Shown here in pieces: positions 9,277 through 16,294 of a stretch of 64,000 nucleotides of DNA. Source of the DNA: Spirochaetales bacterium (GTDB lineage Bacteria > Spirochaetota > Spirochaetia > Treponematales > UBA12059); assembly GCA_016926955.1 (NCBI GenBank), contig JAFGNN010000074.1:1-64000 (forward strand), written 5' to 3'. The notes under the pieces were generated by a model, which had not been told where the DNA came from, made no database searches, and worked only from the letters and a program-made list of their open reading frames with translations. A program made the translations under genes and the position numbers. How positions within the stretch are numbered: position 1 is the first letter of the stretch; every line of letters starts with the position of its first letter.

Positions 9277-9941
9277 AAAGCTGCGAGAAGGCTACATCAG
9301 ACCCGATCTTTCCAAGTGTAAGGATGGGTACGATCGCTCCCTGACCCGAAGTGGGGGTAGCGGAAGCGACCGCAGGGCGCGCTACCGCGTGCCCGAGGAC
9401 GCTGTAGCGTGGGGGAGCAGCGTCATGAGAGCGACGCACCCGCCCCATAAGCGGGAAGCGCGTCCTTTAAGGATCCGCGCGTGCTGGCGCAAATCCGGCA
9501 ACCGATTTTACAGCTACCGGTCGAGCGGCGGGTGGCGCCGGACGACATGCCCCTGAGCGTAGCGACGGGGCATGTAGGCAGGTGCCAGGTCCCGCTCGGC
9601 AGGGCATTGATAAAACCCCTCGCCGCGTTTTCCTGAAGTACCGCGCTTCCCGTAGAAAGGGGAAGAACGTGCTCCCCCTTTCCACTACGACCGCCTCGGC
9701 AACTGTCATCACCGATGTTAATTTTCCGGAATTCACCGATGTAGGCTTTCCGCTTTTCGGTGCAAAAAAGGCCATGGACGTCCTTGGTAGGAAGGAGTCG
9801 CCAGGCCGCCAACCACCAGGAGTCGTCCATGACCTGAGGAGCACTGCATGCTGAATTCGGCGATCCGTCTGCGTTCCATCCGATATCGCGCGACGAGGCT
9901 TGCGGAAGGTCGGTCCGGGAAAGCCGTGATACACTTGACCC
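9277..9941. other. Non-coding stretch with degenerate remnants
   Basis: No credible gene is seen. Features present are an inverted repeat ACATGCCCC / GGGGCATGT at 9545-9575, a duplicated TCACCGATGT (about 9709 and 9743), and 18 bases at 9682-9699 that match the RHS gene at 7535-7552 in 17 positions and translate as HYDRLG. These suggest decayed sequence behind the RHS locus. Open frames here have no ribosome sites and no recognisable composition. Confidence 0.4.
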
Positions 9942-10931
9942 ATGGAACGGCGTGAGCTCTGGACCCAGGCGGAGCGCGAGCTCCTCGACTTCGTCAAGCT
10001 CCGGCTCGACAGGGAGGGGCGGAACGGCGACCTCGAGGCCCTGGGCGACAATCTGGAGGCGCTGCGTCTGCAGGCGGATGCCCTGGCGCTCTATCCGGGC
10101 ATCACAGAATGGAGCAGGATCTCCGGATCCGGCAGGAACGTCGACACCCTCGTCGCGGCGCTCGGTGAACGGTATCATGACGACGACGTGTTCGTCATGC
10201 CGACGAAAGCCCTGCTCGGGCGGACCTTCGAACTGAGCCGCATAAACCTTCTCGCTCTGGTCCGGCGCCTTTTCGGTCCGAGTGACGCGGCGCAGGAGTC
10301 GCGCGTGGCTGTCGAGTCGGCGATGCTCTCGCGCCTCCTTGCCGTGATGACTGAGGATGTGCTGCTCGAGATACTCGGAGACGCGCAGGACAGGGAACTC
10401 AGGATGCGCGCGGCCCACGTGTTGGCGCGGATATGGGACCGGCGCCTCGAGGCGGTGGGGCATCCGTTCATACCCGAGCTGGCCACCATGTGGTTGATGA
10501 GGCGAGACCTCATTCCGGTGTTCGGGACCCTGCTCGGCACGCAGGAATACATCACGCTCTACTTGACCGTCGACGCCGTGTGCCAGGAGTACATCGAGCG
10601 CGCCGCGGGAGATCCGGGCGAGGCGGCGGCCCTCGAGGAGTTCCTTTTCGGCCTGCCCTACGAGGAACTCGAAAGAGTGAAGCTGTATCTGGAACACACG
10701 GGTACCGCGAGCATCGGGCTGTCGGACATCAAGCGAGTTCTCGGCAAGGAGTCCATCTATCTGAGCGATCGGGGCGAGGATCCGCTCGAGCTCTACCGCT
10801 TCTACAACTACCGGCGCAAGCGCGCGGCGCGGCGGAAGCACGGCGGCGGGCCGGGACCGATCCGCACTTTCGAGGAGAATTTCATGCGCTTCCTGCTGGG
10901 GCGGAACGGTGAAGGTGCTGCCGGAGCCTGA
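9942..10931 (+). CDS. Conserved-looking hypothetical cytoplasmic protein
   Basis: I do not recognise this 329-residue protein. It is mostly helical and charged, with no signal peptide or membrane segment. A hydrophobic helical middle (about 85-230) is followed by a strongly basic segment near 295-310 (RRKRAARRKHGGG) and an acidic/aromatic C-terminus, so nucleic-acid contact is possible but unproven. Codon use and GC at third positions match neighbouring real genes. No clear Shine-Dalgarno sequence precedes the ATG. It stands alone between the RHS remnant region and the convergent CARF regulator, whose stop lies 69 bases downstream. Confidence 0.7.
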   Translation: MERRELWTQAERELLDFVKLRLDREGRNGDLEALGDNLEALRLQADALALYPGITEWSRISGSGRNVDTLVAALGERYHDDDVFVMPTKALLGRTFELSRINLLALVRRLFGPSDAAQESRVAVESAMLSRLLAVMTEDVLLEILGDAQDRELRMRAAHVLARIWDRRLEAVGHPFIPELATMWLMRRDLIPVFGTLLGTQEYITLYLTVDAVCQEYIERAAGDPGEAAALEEFLFGLPYEELERVKLYLEHTGTASIGLSDIKRVLGKESIYLSDRGEDPLELYRFYNYRRKRAARRKHGGGPGPIRTFEENFMRFLLGRNGEGAAGA

Positions 10932-10999
10932 CTCGCCGTATCGTACCGGCTGAAAGACCGTATCCCCGCAAAGTCCGGTCCATCGGATCGGCGTGCGGC

Positions 11000-12685
11000 T
11001 CACTCGTCGACGATAGGATCCGAGAGCTCGGAGAAGCGCTCGCGCAGCGCCTTGCGGAACGCGGGGGCCTTGAGTCCGAGCAATGCCGCGGCCCGCTCGC
11101 GCTTGCCGCCGGCACGCTCGAGCGCCTCGCGGAAGAACTCGCGCTCGGCAGCGTATAGCCAGGCCCTGAGGTCCATGCCGCTCTCGGGAATCCTGCCCCG
11201 ATCCGGCAACAATTCCGGCGAGAACCAGGTGCCGCCCGACCTGCGCGCGACAGGGCCGCCGCCCGAATCCTCGAGCAGCTCCTGCCCGAGCTCGTCGCCC
11301 AGGGCGACGGCCGCCATGCGCTCGACCGCGTTGCGGAGCTCGCGCACGTTGCCGGGCCAGTCGCGAGCTTCGAGGGCGCCGAGCAAGCCGGGCGCGAAGC
11401 GTTTCTCCTCGCCATAGCGTCCGTTCCAAGCCTCAAGGAAGCCTTTCGCCAGGGGCTCGATCTCGGAGCGGCGTTCGCGGAGCGGAGGAATCCGGAGCTC
11501 GATGCCTGAGACGCGGCCGAGCAGGTCGGCGCGGAAGGCGCCGGAGCGTGCCATAGAGGAAAGGTCGCGATTGGTGGCGGCGATCAGACGCACGTCAGCC
11601 TTGATCTCGATGTCGGATCCGACTGGGGTGATGCTGCCTTGCTCGAGCGCCCGGAGCAGCTTGGGCTGAACCTCGAGGGGCAGGTCGCCGATCTCGTCCA
11701 GGAAGAGGGTGCCGCCGTCGGCGGAGCGGAATTTCCCGAGCCGTTCGCGCTCGGCTCCCGTGAAGGCTCCTCGCGCGTGGCCGAAGAGCTCGCTCTCGAC
11801 CAGCTCGCGCGGGATCGCCGCGCAGTTCAACACGACGAAGGGCGCGTCGGAACGGCGCGAGCGCGCCTGGATGAAGCGCGCGAGCACGTCCTTCCCGACC
11901 CCCATTTCGCCGAGCAGGAGGATCGGATTGTCGTAGGCAGCCACCCGCGCGGCGCGCCCGAAGAGCTCGAGCATGGCCCCGTCGCGGACCGTGAAGGCGG
12001 GCAGATCGGCGACGAACCATTCGACGCCCGCGCGCCCGCGCTCCGTCGCCGCGCTTCCCGTATCCTCCGTCGTCCCGAGGCCGTCGAGCTTGTAAAGGCT
12101 CTCCACGTGAGGTTCATGCCAGTCAGGCTGGAAGAGGACGACGGGCGATTCCGGTTTGATCGCGTAGTCCGCGATCGTGACTTGCGGCAGGTCCGCGCCG
12201 TCGAGGTCGACTTCGCGGACCTTGTAGGCTCCGCCCGCGAAGTGCCGCGGCACGCCCTGGAGCAGCCGGGCCTTGACCGCTCCCGAGCGGGCGAGGAGGA
12301 ACCACGAGGTCTGCATCTGCGGGGTGCCCGGGTCGAGCAGGATGAAGACCTCCGGCTCCGGAAAGTCGATGGAGGCGAGGGCGCGCAAGGTCAGGTCGCG
12401 CAGCTTGGGATAGATTTCCGCGTAGTCGATGACCGACTCGAGTTCGAGGTCCACGAACGAGAACGCCCCGGGAAAACCCCAGGCCTCGGCCTCCGCCTGA
12501 ACCGCGCGGGCCCGCTCGACGTAGTCGTGTCCCGTGCAGTAGACGACGACTTGCTCGAAGTTCCTCGCTTCGAGGAGCGAGAGGACGGGGCCGCATTCGT
12601 CGGAGTCCGCTCCGCGCGGATCGTGGTTGCCGACGAAGGTGAGGAGGACGCGGTAGTTCCCGTCGGAATCGTCGCTGAGTGCCAT
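11000..12685 (-). CDS. Sigma-54-dependent activator with N-terminal CARF-like sensor domain (RtcR-like)
   Basis: This 561-residue bacterial enhancer-binding protein has an N-terminal Rossmann-like domain (about 8-180) starting RVLLTFVGNHDP. It carries the LDPGTPQMQ signature near residue 117, typical of CARF domains including RtcR. The AAA+ core follows: Walker A GEMGVGKD near 260, the sigma-54-contacting GAFTGA loop near 307, Walker B GTLFLDEIGD, and a WPGNVREL segment. A Fis-type helix-turn-helix lies at about 535-555 (ERAAALLGLK). RtcR senses RNA ends or nucleotides and activates rtcBA; no rtcBA genes are nearby. Instead the gene is divergent from a PrsW protease that has a good sigma-54 promoter, so PrsW is the likely target. 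ATG at 12685 is the first Met of the CARF domain; its ribosome site is weak. Confidence 0.85.
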   Translation of the reverse strand: MALSDDSDGNYRVLLTFVGNHDPRGADSDECGPVLSLLEARNFEQVVVYCTGHDYVERARAVQAEAEAWGFPGAFSFVDLELESVIDYAEIYPKLRDLTLRALASIDFPEPEVFILLDPGTPQMQTSWFLLARSGAVKARLLQGVPRHFAGGAYKVREVDLDGADLPQVTIADYAIKPESPVVLFQPDWHEPHVESLYKLDGLGTTEDTGSAATERGRAGVEWFVADLPAFTVRDGAMLELFGRAARVAAYDNPILLLGEMGVGKDVLARFIQARSRRSDAPFVVLNCAAIPRELVESELFGHARGAFTGAERERLGKFRSADGGTLFLDEIGDLPLEVQPKLLRALEQGSITPVGSDIEIKADVRLIAATNRDLSSMARSGAFRADLLGRVSGIELRIPPLRERRSEIEPLAKGFLEAWNGRYGEEKRFAPGLLGALEARDWPGNVRELRNAVERMAAVALGDELGQELLEDSGGGPVARRSGGTWFSPELLPDRGRIPESGMDLRAWLYAAEREFFREALERAGGKRERAAALLGLKAPAFRKALRERFSELSDPIVDE

Positions 12686-12745
12686 GTCCACGATGATAGC
12701 AGGGAAACAGGGACGGCGCGACAGGCGCTTGTGGTGGCGCCGCGT

Positions 12746-12777
12746 AACCGGCGTTGCCCGGACGGAACCGCGGTTGC
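12746..12777 (+). promoter_or_regulatory. Paired AAC-N4-GTT dyads, candidate enhancer sites
   Basis: AACCGGCGTTGC at 12746-12757 and AACCGCGGTTGC at 12766-12777 are similar 12-mers spaced exactly 20 bp, about two helical turns. The second contains a perfect 10-bp palindrome. They lie about 165-195 bp upstream of the sigma-54 promoter of the PrsW gene, a usual distance for binding of an enhancer-binding protein. Confidence 0.4.
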
Positions 12778-12937
12778 GTTTCGACGCCCTCGCGACGTGG
12801 CCTGGACGCGGTCTGCGTGAACGGGCTGCGTCCCCACAGCGCGCGCAGGCAAGGACACGGACAGGCAAGTCTTTGTCTATGAATGAATTGTATTTCTGCA
12901 TGCTTTTGCGATGATGAAATTCCGATGCTGACATCCC

Positions 12938-12955
12938 TTGGCAAGGTTCCTGCTT
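12938..12955 (+). promoter_or_regulatory. Sigma-54 (-24/-12) promoter of the prsW-like gene
   Basis: TTGGCAAG-N4-CTGCTT places GG at 12940-12941 and GC at 12952-12953, exactly ten bases apart as RpoN requires. It lies directly upstream of an AGGAGG site and the ATG at 12977. A sigma-54 activator is encoded divergently next to it. Confidence 0.75.
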
Positions 12956-12976
12956 ATCCTTTTTCAGGAGGCTTCG

Positions 12977-14323
12977 ATGACGAACCGGGAAGCCGTGCTC
13001 GGAGTAATCGCGATACTGGCCATAGACCTCACGGCGCTCGTCGGGTGGTCGACCTGGCTGTCGCGCAAGGATCGGTACGCGCCCAGGAAGCGCCGCGTCG
13101 CGTGGCTGCCGGTCTTCGTGCTTGTGGGCATGGCGAGTGCCCCGCTCTCGGCGTTCGCCTATGGAATCAACGGCCTCTGGGTGTTCGCGGACGCGACCGA
13201 TGGTGTCGTCGCGAGCTTCCTCTACTACACCCTCTTCGTCGCGGTCTCCGAAGAGCTCGCGAAATTCCTCGCCTTCTACGTCGCCACCAGGCTGGTGAAG
13301 GCGTACCGCGAGCCGCTGGACGGGGCGCTGCACGGTGCGACGGTCGGACTCGGCTTCGCGCTCGTCGAGAACTTCTTCTACGGGCTCGATTTCGGGGTGG
13401 CGAACATAGCGATCCGCTCGCTTGCGGAACTGGGCGGGCACATGGCGTACACCGCGCTCTCGGGGGCTGTCTGGGGCGGGACGCTCTACTGGGGCGAGGT
13501 ACGGGCCGAGCGCCTGTGGCGGGGCCTGCCCGTCCTGGGCGTCGCGGCCGCGAGCCTGGCGCACGGCCTCCACAACACCATCGCGTACCACGCAGGGCCG
13601 ACGGCATTCCTCTGGGACGCTCTGGTCGCGTACGCCCTGGCGAGGCTCGTGCGCGAGGCCGGACGGCGTTCTCCCTACCGCGCCTATCCGGTGGCCGAGC
13701 GCGTCAAGGCGCTCGAGGCGATCGGGCGGGGGCTCGCCCTCGATCCCCGCAGCCGGACCCTCCTGCTCAGGCAGGGAGTCTACCTCGCTGCTGGTGGCGA
13801 CTGGGTGCGGGCCGCGGCGTCGTTCCGGAAGGCCTACCTGGAGCCGGGCGGCGGACATTACTCGAAAGCCCTCTGGGCGACGGCGCGCCTCGTCGCGGGC
13901 GAGGCTGACGCGCGCGAGGAGCTCGAGGACGCGTGGCGCCGTATGACCTCCACGTCCCGCGACGCCTTCACGCGGACCATCCGGACCGTGACGGGCAAGG
14001 ACCATCTGACCGCGCGGGCCATCCTCGAACCCCTCATCGGCAAGGCGGCATTTCCCCTCCCGGAGCCGATCTCGCATCCGCGCGAGCCCTGGGCCTTGCT
14101 CGAGATGAATTTCCGCGATGCCGCGCCCGCGTCACGCGAGCGGGACTGGAGGCGGCCGAGGGCGCCGGGCGAGACGCACCGGGACCAAGACGTCCGCGAC
14201 GCGATCGCCGAACGGGGCGAAGGGAAACGCTACTCTTCCCGGCGGACCGCGCTCGCCGAAACGCGCTACCGGAACCCGGACGCGGTCTGGAAGCGCTTCG
14301 GGAACGTCGCGCGCCGGAGCTGA
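12977..14323 (+). CDS. prsW: PrsW-family intramembrane metalloprotease with C-terminal helical-repeat region
   Basis: This 448-residue membrane protein has about eight hydrophobic segments in residues 1-230. The PrsW (M82) motifs are in order: EELAK (E92, E93, K96), GLGFALVEN near 135, and HGLHN near 196. Family members cleave membrane proteins such as anti-sigma factors; the substrate here is unknown. The soluble C-terminus (about 240-445) holds TPR-like helices (LEAIGRGLALDPRS, WVRAAASFRKAYLEPG), longer than minimal PrsW and suited to partner binding. The start at 12977 has AGGAGG six bases upstream, at the end of a sigma-54 promoter. A longer frame beginning at 12938 would run through that promoter and is rejected. 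Expression is probably controlled by the divergent CARF-type activator. Confidence 0.85.
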   Translation: MTNREAVLGVIAILAIDLTALVGWSTWLSRKDRYAPRKRRVAWLPVFVLVGMASAPLSAFAYGINGLWVFADATDGVVASFLYYTLFVAVSEELAKFLAFYVATRLVKAYREPLDGALHGATVGLGFALVENFFYGLDFGVANIAIRSLAELGGHMAYTALSGAVWGGTLYWGEVRAERLWRGLPVLGVAAASLAHGLHNTIAYHAGPTAFLWDALVAYALARLVREAGRRSPYRAYPVAERVKALEAIGRGLALDPRSRTLLLRQGVYLAAGGDWVRAAASFRKAYLEPGGGHYSKALWATARLVAGEADAREELEDAWRRMTSTSRDAFTRTIRTVTGKDHLTARAILEPLIGKAAFPLPEPISHPREPWALLEMNFRDAAPASRERDWRRPRAPGETHRDQDVRDAIAERGEGKRYSSRRTALAETRYRNPDAVWKRFGNVARRS

Positions 14324-14362
14324 GCACTGGCGCATCAGGCATGGAGTTGGAGGAGCATGGAA

Positions 14363-14773
14363 ATGGATACCTGTGTGATCGAGGCGGTTCCGGGCGGCCC
14401 GGAGAGTGAAGGACGGGACGCGGCGACGCCGCGGAAACGGAAACGGCGCTCGCGTCTGGCTCCTCGGGCGGCGCGCGCGCGGACCGAGCGCTGGCTGTAC
14501 GAGATGGCGATCGTCTTCTCCATCCTCGATCACGGCGAGCTGACCGGCAAGATCCGCCGCGGGGAGGTGACGGGCCTCAGGGCAATCACGGAGGACGGGC
14601 GCGCCGTGTACTCCTGTCATTTCCTCGGCGCCGTCACCGAACACGAGGTGTGTCTCGCGGCGGCCCGCGCCTGCCTCCTCGACGCGCGGATAGACTGCGT
14701 GCTCCGGGGAGGCGCCACCATGACCTTCCTCCCGCCGCTCGGGCGCGAGGTACTCCGCTTCGTTCCCCGCTGA
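14363..14773 (+). CDS. Small basic hypothetical protein
   Basis: This is a 136-residue protein of unknown function. The first ~40 residues are rich in Arg/Lys (RKRKRRSRLAPRAARAR) and probably disordered or nucleic-acid binding. The remaining part looks like a compact alpha/beta domain with two Cys (SCHFLGAV, EVCLAAARACLL). GGAGGAG at 14349-14355 is seven bases before the ATG at 14363; an in-frame ATG at 14357 is only one base away and less likely. It follows the PrsW gene by about 40 bases on the same strand and may share its sigma-54 transcript, which is its only functional clue. Confidence 0.6.
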   Translation: MDTCVIEAVPGGPESEGRDAATPRKRKRRSRLAPRAARARTERWLYEMAIVFSILDHGELTGKIRRGEVTGLRAITEDGRAVYSCHFLGAVTEHEVCLAAARACLLDARIDCVLRGGATMTFLPPLGREVLRFVPR

Positions 14774-14808
14774 ACGCGAGCTCGGAACCTGGACGGGCCG
14801 GTACGCGC

Positions 14809-14836
14809 TTGCCATAGGACGGGCATGGCGTAGAAT
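14809..14836 (+). promoter_or_regulatory. Sigma-70-type promoter of the TerY-P-like operon
   Basis: TTGCCA (14809-14814) and TAGAAT (14831-14836) are separated by 16 bases. They lie 40 bases upstream of the first gene of the four-gene signalling operon. Confidence 0.5.
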
Positions 14837-14875
14837 GGACGTGCCGGCCGCTCGCGGCCGAGCGCTGCACGATGG

Positions 14876-16294
14876 ATGAAACGCATGGCTGAATCTTCCC
14901 GGAAGGGACGCGCCGGCGAAGCCGCTCCGGTCGTCTCCGCCGGCCGCTCGCGCCACGAGCGCGCTGGCGATTTCATCGCCCTCCTCGGCCTCGCCTTCCT
15001 CGCGCCGCCCGCGCTCGCGGCCTTCGGCGCGACGGGACCCGCGGAATTCGCCCGGAAGGCGTTCGGCGCTTTCGGCGACAGCGGCATCCTGCTTTTAGCC
15101 TTCGCCGCATGTTTCCTCCTCGCCGCTCTCTTCGGCACGGTGCGGAAGGCGATCCCGGTGCTCTCCGGACTCGCCGCGGGCGTGCTGCTCTTTGCGGGCG
15201 CGTTCGAGCTGCCGGGGCTCGAGGGCGTGCGGCGCTCGCTGTTCCGCTTCGCGCCCTTCGCCGAGGCCGGACCCGCGCTCTTCGCCGGCGCGATCGCGGT
15301 GGTTTCGGGCAATCTGGTCGGTCGCGTCGCGCGGCTCAGGGCCGGAGCTGGCCTGTTGCTGCCGCCGGCCCTCGGCCTCGCGGTCCTGCTCGTCCTCGCC
15401 GGCTTCGACCCGTTTCCCGAAGGCGCGACGAGGCTCGATTCCTCCAGCGTCGAAGCGGCGCTCCGATCGGTGGCCGCCACCTTCGGCGCCGAGTACCGGA
15501 ATCCCGAGGTCGAGGCGGCGGTGCGGCGCGCGCTCGAAGAGAAGGACGCGACGCTCGCGGAGAAAGAGGCCGCGCTTGCGGAGCTGGCCGCGAGGCTCGA
15601 GCGGGCCGAGGCAGACAAGGCGGCGCTCGCGCGCGCGGCTGTCGGCGGTGCGGCGCTCGAGGCCGAGCTCGCCGCGGCCCGCGCGGCCTTGGCCGAAATG
15701 GAAGGCCGGATCGAACACGACCTGCCCCTCGTGGCGGGCGGGCGCTACGACAAGGCCGTCCAGCCGACTGATCCGGCCGTGCGCGACTTCGCGGTGAAGG
15801 CCGCCTCCGCGGCGCCGGGCGCCTGGGACGAGCCCCAGGGGTCGCGGCTTCCGGACGCCGCGGGCGCGAGGCAGCTCGTTCTCGTGCACGCGGCTGTGGC
15901 GTCAGGGTGGAAGTACGTGTCCGACCCGGCTGTGTCGTGGACCGACTACACGAGCCCCGCGCGCCGAAGCCTCGCTCTCGGCCTCGCGGGCGACTGTGAC
16001 GACTTCGCCGCGCTCGTCGCATCCTGCGTGGTGGCGGTGGGCGGTCGGGCGCGCATCGTCCATGGCATCAAGGGCGCTTCGGGGCACGCCTGGGCCGAGG
16101 TGTGGGTGGGAAGCGGCGCGAAGGCCGACGCGGTGCTGGAGCGCGTCGCCCGAGCCGCCGGCCGCCGCGCGCCTTCTCTTGCCGCGACGCTCGACCGGTC
16201 GACGGGCGAGCGCTGGCTCGTGCTCGATTGGGAACTCGGCAGCTACAGTTTCGAAAGCGACCGGCTCGAGGTCGCATGGGAGAGCGGGCGATGA
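14876..16294 (+). CDS. Membrane-anchored transglutaminase-like protein
   Basis: In this 472-residue protein residues 30-185 contain about five hydrophobic segments. An Ala/Glu coiled coil (about 210-285) follows, then a transglutaminase-like catalytic domain. The Cys-His-Asp triad is visible as GDCDDF (C374), GHAWAEVW (H404) and VLDWE (D451). Such domains act as proteases or peptide-modifying enzymes; the substrate is unknown. It is the first gene of an operon with a VWA protein, a PP2C phosphatase and a kinase, joined by ATGA or GTGA overlaps throughout. No clear ribosome site precedes the first ATG; an ATG nine bases later is an alternative. It could be the output or sensor arm of the phospho-signalling genes behind it. 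Confidence 0.8.
   Translation: MKRMAESSRKGRAGEAAPVVSAGRSRHERAGDFIALLGLAFLAPPALAAFGATGPAEFARKAFGAFGDSGILLLAFAACFLLAALFGTVRKAIPVLSGLAAGVLLFAGAFELPGLEGVRRSLFRFAPFAEAGPALFAGAIAVVSGNLVGRVARLRAGAGLLLPPALGLAVLLVLAGFDPFPEGATRLDSSSVEAALRSVAATFGAEYRNPEVEAAVRRALEEKDATLAEKEAALAELAARLERAEADKAALARAAVGGAALEAELAAARAALAEMEGRIEHDLPLVAGGRYDKAVQPTDPAVRDFAVKAASAAPGAWDEPQGSRLPDAAGARQLVLVHAAVASGWKYVSDPAVSWTDYTSPARRSLALGLAGDCDDFAALVASCVVAVGGRARIVHGIKGASGHAWAEVWVGSGAKADAVLERVARAAGRRAPSLAATLDRSTGERWLVLDWELGSYSFESDRLEVAWESGR

Noticed and set aside
9230..9448. 72-residue minus-strand open frame
   Set aside because: No ribosome site, atypical composition, and it includes the large palindrome.
11000..12685. CRISPR-Cas type III association of the CARF domain
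   Set aside because: No cas genes, repeats or spacers are present in the window; the domain is fused to a sigma-54 AAA+ activator instead.
12938..12976. Upstream ATG for the PrsW protein
   Set aside because: It would lie inside the sigma-54 promoter, while AGGAGG precedes the ATG at 12977.
11000..14077. Reading the sigma-54 regulator as a 1025-residue fusion
   Set aside because: Sequence upstream of the Met at 12685 is low-complexity Arg/Pro read-through that lies across the PrsW gene, its promoter and the intergenic region.
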